64,000 nt of DNA from Collinsella sp. (GTDB lineage Bacteria > Actinomycetota > Coriobacteriia > Coriobacteriales > Coriobacteriaceae): contig DXMA01000004.1 of NCBI GenBank assembly GCA_019414445.1, positions 1-64,000 on the forward strand, in the 5' to 3' direction. A program made the position numbers and the translations under genes. Position 1 is the first letter of the stretch. Every line of letters begins with the position of its first letter. The notes under the pieces were generated by a model. The model was not told the origin of the DNA, ran no database searches, and saw nothing but the letters and a program-made list of their open reading frames with translations. This document shows positions 28,387-35,419 of the stretch, piece after piece.

Positions 28387-28509
28387 CTGGCCGCATGGGG
28401 TAACTTCCCAGCGCGTCCTCGGACATGAAAGAACCCCCGCTGCGCACTTCGTGCGGCGGGGGTTCTTTCGTCCTGCGGAATGCGCTGGGAAGTTACCCCA
28501 TGCGGCCAG
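28387..28509. repeat. two-storey hairpin element, copy B
   Basis: The 28-bp outer stem pairs 28387-28414 with 28482-28509. The 12x12 internal loop reads GTCCTCGGACAT on the left and GTCCTGCGGAAT on the right, then a 14-bp inner stem (28427-28440 with 28456-28469) and an apical GCAC-TTC-GTGC hairpin. The geometry is identical to copy A, with different stems. It sits just after larD. No T-tract follows on either strand. 28510-28666 shows no gene. Confidence 0.9.
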
Positions 28510-28666
28510 CTGCGGGATCTTAGTCGCGTTGGAACAAGCAACCCAACATATATATCTGAATATGGATGGGAGGGGCTTGTTGCTGATAGGGGCGTTGAGC
28601 TGTTGTTGACACTTTGGGATGCGTGGCGCCCTGGGTTGGGGTGATGCTTTGGGATGAGCTTCTTAC

Positions 28667-29206
28667 TTAGTTGAAGAGGGGCTGTATGGCTGATAGGTAG
28701 TCTTTGGCTACTTCGGCCTTATCTGCTTGGAAGTTGTGCCAGGCCCACCATTGGACCATTCCTACGAAGCTTGAGGCTATGTGGTGTAGTAGGAAGCTTC
28801 GGTCCATGGTGGCGGCGGGGCCGTTTGGGTCGGTAGGGACGGTTTCGTCTGCTCGTGACATGATGGTCTTGCGTAAGCAGTCGGCGAAGACGCGTGATCC
28901 GGCGCCGGCTACGAGGGCCCTTACACCCTGGCGTCGTTCCCAGAGGTTGTTGAGGATATGCTCGACCTGCACGAGTGGGTCGTCGAGCGGTGTGCCATCG
29001 TCGTCGAGGGCGTGGGTGCAGATGTCGCTCACGAGTTCGGACAGTAGGTCATCTTTGCTTTTGAAGAGGCCGTAGAACGTGGCCCGACCCACATGGGCGC
29101 GAGCGATAATGTCGCCGACGGTGATCTTGCCGTAGTCCTCTTCGCGCAGCAGCTCGGAGAACGCCGCAACGATGGCAGCGCGGCTTTTTGCCTTGCGGGC
29201 ATCCAT
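28667..29206 (-). CDS. TetR-family transcriptional regulator
   Basis: The 179-residue repressor has an N-terminal helix-turn-helix (ITVGDIIARAHVGRATFYGLF) of clear TetR type (29087-29131), preceded by KAKSRAAIVAAFSELL. The C-terminal ligand domain is generic. It begins 2 nt after the larC stop on the same strand, so it is likely co-transcribed with larB and larC and may control the lar genes. That target is inference. The 3' part uses fewer GC-ending codons than its neighbours. Confidence 0.86.
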   Translation of the reverse strand: MDARKAKSRAAIVAAFSELLREEDYGKITVGDIIARAHVGRATFYGLFKSKDDLLSELVSDICTHALDDDGTPLDDPLVQVEHILNNLWERRQGVRALVAGAGSRVFADCLRKTIMSRADETVPTDPNGPAATMDRSFLLHHIASSFVGMVQWWAWHNFQADKAEVAKDYLSAIQPLFN

Positions 29207-29208
29207 GG

Positions 29209-30132
29209 CTATGCGTCCGCGTGAACGAGCAGGCAGCGGAGCGTACCGGAGCAGCCCTCGTAGGGGCGCTTACCGGCGCCGTAGCCGACGGCCTCGATGC
29301 GGTAGCGGGCCGGCAGGTGCTCGGACGTGCGCAGTGCGGCGACGATGGCGGCGCCCGTGGGCGTCACAAGCTCGCCGTCGACTGGTGCGGGCGTGAGGAC
29401 GATATTGCCCGCCTGGCACAGGTTGACGACAGCGGGGACAGGAATGGGCATGAGACCGTGGGCACAACGGATGGTACCGTGACCCTCGGAGAGCGACTCG
29501 ACCACGATGTCCTCAATACCCAGATCATCGAGGCAGATGGCGACAGAGCAGACGTCGACGATGGAATCGACGGCGCCCACCTCGTGGAACATGACGGTCT
29601 CGGGCGTTTTGCCGTGAGCCTTGGCCTCGGCGGCGGCGAGCGCGGTAAAGCTGGCGAGCGCTCGACGCTTGGCACCATCACTCAGCTGAGAGCCATCGAT
29701 GATGGCGGTGACGTCCGCCAAAGAACGGTGGTGATGGTGGTGGGCGTGATGGTGACCCTCGTGGCCATGGCTCTCATGGTCGTGCTCGTGGCAGTGGTCG
29801 TGCTCGACATGGTCGTGATGATGGTGCTCGTGCTCGTGCATATGCTCATGCTCATGCATATGCACGACAGCTGCTTCGTTGCCGTAGAGCCAGGCCATAT
29901 CGTGATCGTGGTTCTCGAGCTCCTCTGCAAGCTGGACGTCGAAATCGCAGGCGTCGATGCCGTGCTTGTTTACGCGCGTCACAGCGATCGAAAAGCCGTC
30001 GACCGGCAGCGTGGCGAGCTGTTCGCGCAGGTGTTCCTCGTTGGCGCCCAGGTCGAGCAGGGCCGCGACGGTCATATCGCCGCTGATGCCCGAGGTGCCG
30101 TCGATGATAAGCGTGTGCTGATGGTTGGACAT
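29209..30132 (-). CDS. larC: LarC nickel-insertion protein, LarC1 part only
   Basis: LarC inserts nickel into the LarA pincer cofactor in a CTP-dependent step. The protein opens with LIIDGTSGISGDMTVAALLDLG and carries a His/Asp/Glu-rich metal-binding loop of about 50 residues (about 88-138). FHEVGAVDSIVDV, the PIPVPAVVNLCQ stretch and TPTGAAIVAAL follow. It stops at 307 residues, right after YGAGKRPYEG. Full LarC proteins run on for another 120-150 residues (the LarC2 domain), which is absent here because tetR starts 2 nt later. In L. plantarum LarC1 and LarC2 are joined by frameshifting; no LarC2 frame is visible here. Confidence 0.9.
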   Translation of the reverse strand: MSNHQHTLIIDGTSGISGDMTVAALLDLGANEEHLREQLATLPVDGFSIAVTRVNKHGIDACDFDVQLAEELENHDHDMAWLYGNEAAVVHMHEHEHMHEHEHHHHDHVEHDHCHEHDHESHGHEGHHHAHHHHHRSLADVTAIIDGSQLSDGAKRRALASFTALAAAEAKAHGKTPETVMFHEVGAVDSIVDVCSVAICLDDLGIEDIVVESLSEGHGTIRCAHGLMPIPVPAVVNLCQAGNIVLTPAPVDGELVTPTGAAIVAALRTSEHLPARYRIEAVGYGAGKRPYEGCSGTLRCLLVHADA

Positions 30133-30142
30133 GGGATGCTCC

Positions 30143-30925
30143 TTAGCGGGCGCGGGGCGTGCCGGCGCTCAGATGATTGATAAGACTTGCCTGGTAGGCG
30201 GCACCAAAGCCGTTGTCGATATTGACGACCGAGACGCCGCTGGCGCAGGAGTTGAGCATGGCGAGCAGCGCGGCCACGCCACCAAAGTTCGCGCCGTAGC
30301 CCACGCTGGTGGGAACGGCGATGACCGGGCAACTCACCAGGCCGCCGATGACGCTCGCCAGGGCGCCTTCCATGCCGGCGATGGCGATGACCACCTGTGC
30401 CTGGGCAAGTTCCTCGGCATGCGCGAGCAGACGGTGCAGACCGGCGACACCCACGTCGTAGAGGCGGTCGACCTCGTTGCCATAGAACTCAGCCGTCAAC
30501 GCGGCTTCCTCGGCGACGGGCAGGTCGCTCGTGCCGGCGCAGGCGACAACGATGCGTCCGTTGCCGGTAGGGGAGGGCTTGCCGCCCACGAGGGCGAGCT
30601 GTGCGTCCGGGACATATCCCAGGTCGATGCCATTGTCGAGGAGCTCCGAGGTGCGGATTGCCTTCTCGGCATCCAGGCGCGTGACCAGGATGCGCTCCTG
30701 GCCGGCATCGCGCAGCGCTTTGATAATGGCGGCAATCTGATCGGCGGTTTTACCGGCACCGTAGACAACCTCGCCGGCTCCCTGGCGCACCCCGCGCGAA
30801 AGATCGAGCTGCGCAAAGCCCAAATCGGCGGTCGGAGCCGTCTGGATGCGTGTGAGGGCGTCGGCAGGGGTGACTGCCCCGCCGGCAACATCGCTCAGCA
30901 AATGCTCAAGATCTCGCTTATCCAT
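30143..30925 (-). CDS. larB: LarB, pyridinium-3,5-biscarboxylic acid mononucleotide synthase
   Basis: LarB makes the precursor of the nickel-pincer cofactor from nicotinic acid adenine dinucleotide. It is related to PurE and shows the family pattern GEVVYGAGKTADQI, the central VVACAGTSDLPVAEEA, DVGVAGLHRLL, VVIAIAGMEGALASV and PVIAVPTSVGYGANFGGVAA. ATG 30925 follows GAAGGGAGC. It is the first gene of larB-larC-tetR, convergent with larA-larD. larE (the sulfur-insertion step) is not in this window. Confidence 0.93.
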   Translation of the reverse strand: MDKRDLEHLLSDVAGGAVTPADALTRIQTAPTADLGFAQLDLSRGVRQGAGEVVYGAGKTADQIAAIIKALRDAGQERILVTRLDAEKAIRTSELLDNGIDLGYVPDAQLALVGGKPSPTGNGRIVVACAGTSDLPVAEEAALTAEFYGNEVDRLYDVGVAGLHRLLAHAEELAQAQVVIAIAGMEGALASVIGGLVSCPVIAVPTSVGYGANFGGVAALLAMLNSCASGVSVVNIDNGFGAAYQASLINHLSAGTPRAR

Positions 30926-30951
30926 ATATGCTCCCTTCGACGGTGCAAAGT

Positions 30952-31677
30952 CTAGCACTCGAGGGGCTGTTTCCGAACATTAAGACAAAACTGTTCGGAA
31001 ACTAGACATAGAAGATTTGATTCTATTGTTAGATGGATCGGCTGGTCACGCAGGATGATGTCCATGGCGAGCATCAGGTTGCGCTCGTCGATGGCAAACG
31101 GGGCGGCCTCGCGCGTCTTGGGCTTGGCGCAAAATGCGATGCCGGTGCCCGCGGCTTGAATCATGGGGATGTCGTTGGCGCCGTCGCCGATCGCCGCGGT
31201 ATGGGCCATGTCGACGCCGCACTCAACTGCCCAATCCAGCATCTGGATGAGCTTGGACTCCTTGGTCACAATGTCCGCAGCCAACTTACCGGTGAGCTTG
31301 CCGTCCACGACCTCCAGGCGGTTAGCGAGGCAAAAGTCGATGCCCGCGGCGGCCACGATCTTATCGGCGACCTCGTGAAAGCCGCCGCTTACCACGCCGA
31401 CTTTCCAGCCCTTGCTGTGCGCCGAGCGCACAAGCTCCAGCGCGCCGGGGGTAAACGTCACGCGCTCAAACGTGCGCTCGAACACGCTCTCGTCCAAGCC
31501 GGCAAGCAGCCCCACGCGCTCCTCGAGCGCCTGCTTAAAGTCAAGCTCGCCGCGCATGGCGCGCTCAGTGATCTTCGCCACTTGCTCGCCTACGCCGGCC
31601 TCCTCGCCCAAAAGATCGATAACCTCCTGGTTGATGAGTGTGGAGTCGATATCCATAACGATGAGGCGTGCAGTCAT
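30952..31677 (-). CDS. serB: phosphoserine phosphatase
   Basis: This HAD-superfamily enzyme performs the last step of serine synthesis. Motif I is VMDIDSTLI (DxDST), motif II lies in VGVVSGGFHE, the motif III lysine near TKESKL, and motif IV is AAIGDGANDIPMI. ATG 31677 is behind GGAAAGG. The last 20 or so residues (from about LTIESNLL onward) look unlike SerB and run through an 11-bp perfect inverted repeat at 30969-31002, as if the original stop were lost and translation continued into spacer DNA. The catalytic core is complete. Confidence 0.9.
   Translation of the reverse strand: MTARLIVMDIDSTLINQEVIDLLGEEAGVGEQVAKITERAMRGELDFKQALEERVGLLAGLDESVFERTFERVTFTPGALELVRSAHSKGWKVGVVSGGFHEVADKIVAAAGIDFCLANRLEVVDGKLTGKLAADIVTKESKLIQMLDWAVECGVDMAHTAAIGDGANDIPMIQAAGTGIAFCAKPKTREAAPFAIDERNLMLAMDIILRDQPIHLTIESNLLCLVSEQFCLNVRKQPLEC
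30969..31002. repeat. 11-bp perfect inverted repeat at the 3' end of serB
   Basis: GTTTCCGAACA (30969-30979) and TGTTCGGAAAC (30992-31002) flank a 12-nt loop. It lies inside the extra tail of serB and just before larB, where it could form an RNA hairpin between the two genes. Confidence 0.7.
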
Positions 31678-31933
31678 GGCGGGCCTTTCCGAGTGCAGTT
31701 GTATTGGGGCACATTGTCGCACGTGGCACGCCTTGGCGACGGCCGCGGTGCACCAATTGTTTCGTCTCCGTCAAGTCTTTGGGCATGAGCTACTTTTCCG
31801 CGGCACATCGACACAGGTGCGATAAGATAGAACGCCATGTCTGGCTGCGCGGTTTACGCAGGCTGGGCAAATCTGTACGACGCCGCCCGGAACGACACGG
31901 GGCGGCACAGATCCATAAAGGAGGATCACTGGT

Positions 31934-33721
31934 ATGAGCCAGACCCGTCCCATCGACGAGCATTCCATGCACACCCGTACCTGCGGCGAGCTTCGTCGCG
32001 AGAACGTGGGCGAAGAGGTCACCCTCACCGGTTGGGTGAGCCGTCGCCGCGACCACGGCGGCCTTATTTTCTGCGACCTTCGCGACCGTGAGGGCATCAC
32101 GCAGCTCACCTTCGACCCCGAGCACTCCGACGGCGATGCCTTTAAGATCGCCGAGACCATGCGTCCCGAGTGGCCCATCAAGATCCACGGCGTTGTGCGC
32201 GCCCGTGGCGAGGAGACCACCAACACCAAGCTCGCGACCGGCGAGATCGAGGTCCTGACCGACCACGCCGAGGTGCTCAACACGTCCGTCACCCCGCCGT
32301 TCCAGATCGAGGACGGCATCGAGACCAGCGAGGACACCCGCCTGCGCTATCGCTATCTGGACCTTCGTCGTCCCGAGATGATGGCCAACCTCAAGCTGCG
32401 CTCCGACTTTACCTTTGCTATTCGCGAGGCGTTGCACAACCGTGAGTTCATGGAGGTCGAGACGCCCTCCCTGTTCAAGTCCACGCCCGAGGGCGCCCGC
32501 GACTTCATCGTTCCCAGCCGTATTCAGTCGGGTAACTTCTACGCCCTGCCGCAGTCCCCGCAGCTCCTGAAGCAGCTGCTCATGGTCGGTGGCGTTGAGC
32601 GCTACTACCAGGTCGCCAAGTGCTTCCGCGACGAGGACTTGCGCGCCGACCGTCAGCCCGAGTTCACCCAGGTCGATATCGAGATGTCCTTCGTGGACCA
32701 GAACGACGTTATGAGCGCACTCGAAGAGGTCTTGGCCGATGCCTTCGGCCGCATGGGCGTCGAGATGCCCACGCCGCTGCGTCGCATGAACTACTGGGAG
32801 GCCATGGACACCTATGGCTCCGACAAGCCCGATACCCGCTATGGCATGCACCTGGTCGACCTGACCGATATCTTTGCCAACTCCAAGTTCAAGGTCTTTG
32901 CGACTGCGGCAAACGAGGAGGGCTCTGTCGTCAAGGCCATCAACGCCAAGGGCGCCGGTGCCTGGGCACGTGCCAAGATCGATAAGCTCGCTGGAGTAGC
33001 TTCCACGTTTGGCGCCAAGGGCCTGGCCTGGATCGCCTTCCGCGAGGACGGCTCCATCAACAGCCCCATCGTCAAGTTCTTCTCGGACGAGGAGATGGCG
33101 GCCCTGCGCGAGCGTATGGATGTCGAGCCCGGCGACCTCGTGATGTTCGCCGCCGGCCCGCGCCTGCTCTCCGATGAGATTCTGGGTGGCATGCGTTCCC
33201 ACATGGCCAATGCGCTCGAGATCAAGCGCGAGGGCCACGACTTCCTGTGGGTCGTCAACTTCCCGCTGTTCCACTGGGATGAGGACCGCAAGGCCTATGC
33301 AGCTGAGCACCAGCCCTTTACCCTGCCGACCGAGACCGACATCGCCAAGATCGAGGCCGATCCGCTGGCGGCTGGTTCTTGCACCTACGACTTTGTCATG
33401 GACGGCTTTGAGGCCGGTGGCGGCGGTATGCGTATCCACAACGCCGAGATGCAGATGTCCATGCTCAAGCTCCTGGGCTTTACCGAGGAGCGTGCCGAGT
33501 CGCAGTTCGGCTTCCTCATGGAGGCTCTCAAGTTTGGTGCGCCCCCGATGGGCGGCTTCGCTTTGGGCCTGGACCGCGTGTGCATGCTGCTTACCGGTTC
33601 CGACTCCATCCGCGACGTCATGGCGTTCCCCAAGACGGCCAGCGGCTCCGACCTTATGTCGGGCGCTCCGAGTGCCGTTTCCGGTGCCCAGCTCAAGGAT
33701 GTCAGCCTGCGCCTGATGTAG
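31934..33721 (+). CDS. aspS: aspartyl-tRNA synthetase (bacterial type)
   Basis: This class II synthetase charges tRNA-Asp. Its N-terminal OB fold carries VTLTGWVSRRRDHGGLIF. The catalytic domain has LRYRYLDLRRPEM, FKSTPEGARDF, QSPQLLKQLLMVGGVERYY, CFRDEDLRADRQPEFTQ and motif 3 GFALGLDRV. The long bacterial GAD insertion is present, giving 595 residues. ATG 31934 follows AAGGAGGAT. A clear terminator closes the gene. Confidence 0.97.
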   Translation: MSQTRPIDEHSMHTRTCGELRRENVGEEVTLTGWVSRRRDHGGLIFCDLRDREGITQLTFDPEHSDGDAFKIAETMRPEWPIKIHGVVRARGEETTNTKLATGEIEVLTDHAEVLNTSVTPPFQIEDGIETSEDTRLRYRYLDLRRPEMMANLKLRSDFTFAIREALHNREFMEVETPSLFKSTPEGARDFIVPSRIQSGNFYALPQSPQLLKQLLMVGGVERYYQVAKCFRDEDLRADRQPEFTQVDIEMSFVDQNDVMSALEEVLADAFGRMGVEMPTPLRRMNYWEAMDTYGSDKPDTRYGMHLVDLTDIFANSKFKVFATAANEEGSVVKAINAKGAGAWARAKIDKLAGVASTFGAKGLAWIAFREDGSINSPIVKFFSDEEMAALRERMDVEPGDLVMFAAGPRLLSDEILGGMRSHMANALEIKREGHDFLWVVNFPLFHWDEDRKAYAAEHQPFTLPTETDIAKIEADPLAAGSCTYDFVMDGFEAGGGGMRIHNAEMQMSMLKLLGFTEERAESQFGFLMEALKFGAPPMGGFALGLDRVCMLLTGSDSIRDVMAFPKTASGSDLMSGAPSAVSGAQLKDVSLRLM

Positions 33722-33744
33722 GCGAGCGGCTACATATTGCCCGC

Positions 33745-33779
33745 AACGAGGGAAGGACGCGTGCCTTCCCTCGTTTTTT
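33745..33779 (+). terminator. terminator after aspS
   Basis: AACGAGGGAAGG and CCTTCCCTCGTT pair around a short loop and are followed by TTTTTA. Confidence 0.93.
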
Positions 33780-33819
33780 ATGCGCCGAGATTGTGAGGGC
33801 ATGGGATGACCGGGCGTCG

Positions 33820-34020
33820 CGGAAAGTGCGTCCCGGAATCTGCGTCCAGAACGGGTCGCGCTTTCCCAAAGGGGGTCCTCTGGGAAAGCGCGACCCAGAA
33901 TTCGGCAAAATAATGGGACACAGTTTCCGGTTGAGCTGTCTAACGGAAACTGTGCCCCAGAATGAGCGCTCAAAACGGGCCGGGCTTTCCACAGCAACTG
34001 TCTGGCGGAAAGCCCGGCCC
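33820..34020. repeat. tandem hairpin array with 62-nt period
   Basis: Hairpins start at 33853, 33915 and 33977, exactly 62 nt apart. The arms are 33853-33868 with 33881-33896 (16 bp), 33915-33929 with 33944-33958 (14 of 15) and 33977-33990 with 34007-34020 (14 bp). Each starts with GGG and ends with CCC followed by AGAA or AGTT. The stems share the theme GGG...TTTCC / GGAAA...CCC but differ in the middle, keeping complementarity. A half unit (GCGGAAAGTGCGTCCCGGAA) ends one period earlier. No gene is seen in 33780-34026. Confidence 0.88.
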
Positions 34021-34026
34021 AGTTTC

Positions 34027-35043
34027 CTACAGCGAGTCTCTCTGAACGAGCTGCATGTGCATGACGGTGGTGGTGGGCTCGGCACCCTTGATCATGTCGA
34101 GCGCAATGTTGGCGGCCATGTGGCCTTCTTCGCGCAGGGGCTGGCGGACGGTCGTGAGTGCGGGGACGCAGCGCGTCGCAATCTCGTGATCGTCGAAGCC
34201 GACGACAGAAACTTCCGCCGGAACAGATAGGCCTGCCTCGTTGAGTGCGGTGATGACGCCAGCCGCGATACGGTCCGATCCGCAGAGCACGCCATCGAAA
34301 GCAATCTTGCGCGCGAGGATCTGGCGCATGGCCTGATAGCCGTCTCCGCTGTTCCAGCCGGTATAGATAACGTTTGCGTCTGGGAGGTCTTCGCCCAAGA
34401 CGGCGCGGTAGCCGCGCAGGCGGTCGACAACAGCGGGGTTGTCTTGCGGTCCCAACACGGCGACGATATCTTTGCGCCCGCGCTCCTTCATGGCGTGTGC
34501 CGCAAAGCGTCCGCCCTCTTCGTCGTCAGAGTAGACCGTCGAGAACACATCGCGATAGGGGTGGCCCTCGAGCTGGCCGCACAACACGGTGGGTACGCCC
34601 AGCTCGCGCAGCACCTCGAGCAGCTCGCTGCCCTTGTAGGGGGAGACGTCGATCACGGCGTCGAACGAGCGGCGCTCAAAGTGCTCGCGTGCGCGGTTGC
34701 GCTCATGCGTAGAAGACGCCTGCAAGATAACGGGCAGATAGGACGACTCCGACAGTTCCTCGGTAATACCGCTCAAAAACTCGCTATAGGTGGGGTCGCT
34801 GAAGAGTTCACTCAGGGGCTCGGTCACGAGCACGGCGATGATTTCTGTGCGCCCGACAGCGAGCGCTCGGCCACGGGCATTGGGGACAAAATTGACTTTC
34901 TTGGCCGCCGCACGGACGCGCTTTTTGGTTTCCTCGCTAATGCGGGGCGAATCGTTGAGGGCGCGCGATGCCGTGGAGCGCGACACGCCGGCAGCTGCGG
35001 CAACCTCGGCAAGCGTAGGTGCGGTGCGAACTGGTTGGGTCAT
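34027..35043 (-). CDS. LacI-family repressor of the beta-galactosidase genes
   Basis: The 338-residue regulator has an N-terminal HTH (TLAEVAAAAGVSRSTASRAL), hinge NARGRALAVGRTE and a periplasmic-binding-protein-like sugar domain with CGSDRIAAGVI and VGFDDHEIA. It diverges from the EbgA-like beta-galactosidase gene. Three copies of a LacI-type palindrome lie in the shared intergenic region, so it most likely represses that operon and perhaps itself until a galactoside is bound. The inducer is not known. Confidence 0.9.
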   Translation of the reverse strand: MTQPVRTAPTLAEVAAAAGVSRSTASRALNDSPRISEETKKRVRAAAKKVNFVPNARGRALAVGRTEIIAVLVTEPLSELFSDPTYSEFLSGITEELSESSYLPVILQASSTHERNRAREHFERRSFDAVIDVSPYKGSELLEVLRELGVPTVLCGQLEGHPYRDVFSTVYSDDEEGGRFAAHAMKERGRKDIVAVLGPQDNPAVVDRLRGYRAVLGEDLPDANVIYTGWNSGDGYQAMRQILARKIAFDGVLCGSDRIAAGVITALNEAGLSVPAEVSVVGFDDHEIATRCVPALTTVRQPLREEGHMAANIALDMIKGAEPTTTVMHMQLVQRDSL

Positions 35044-35287
35044 GGCGGCTCCTGGAAAATGCGGTCGATGTTGTCACTGATACGGGCTGGTGCGGATACA
35101 GCTTACTATAGTGCACCTGAACAGCGTTCATGATATCCGGTGACAGGTGTCGTTTTGCAACCAAGCCGCAATCGAATACGTCTCGTGTGGGTGAGATATC
35201 AGCGGGCGTGGCGGTTGCCTACGAGCTTAAGAACGATGTTTTGCGCTGAGTTTCGATACTCAGGGTGACATAAGTGTCGCAGCTGTA

Positions 35288-35384
35288 CAACCGGTTGCAC
35301 CGTTAATCCGACCAAATCGACCGTTCAGCGGACAACCGGTTGCACAATTTTTTGCATCGCCCGTAAGATAAGGACAACCGGTTG
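35288..35384 (+). promoter_or_regulatory. three LacI-type operators
   Basis: CAACCGGTTG occurs at 35288-35297, 35333-35342 and 35375-35384, each followed by CAC, with spacings of 45 and 42 bp (about four helical turns). The 10-mer is a perfect palindrome and the classical LacI-family operator type. The rest of 35044-35419 shows no gene. Confidence 0.85.
35340..35369 (+). promoter_or_regulatory. promoter of the beta-galactosidase operon
   Basis: TTGCAC at 35340-35345 and TAAGAT at 35364-35369 are 18 nt apart. The -35 overlaps operator 2 and operator 3 begins just past the -10, a layout that fits repression by occlusion. Confidence 0.55.
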
Positions 35385-35419
35385 CACAAGAATCACTACG
35401 ATGACGAAGGAGCATCACC

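Noticed and set aside
25737..28509. Reading the lar-flanking hairpins as ends of a composite transposon
   Set aside because: The stems of the two copies are unrelated, no transposase or target duplication is visible, and larA-larD look native in codon use.
29700..29880. CAT/GTG-rich microsatellite
   Set aside because: It is the coding sequence of the His-rich loop in LarC, not an independent repeat.
31723..31933. T-box riboswitch upstream of aspS
   Set aside because: No T-box TGGNACCGCG-type sequence or specifier/terminator arrangement could be found.
33820..34020. CRISPR array
   Set aside because: The units are regular, but each is an internally paired hairpin with no constant repeat separated by unique spacers, and no cas gene is near.
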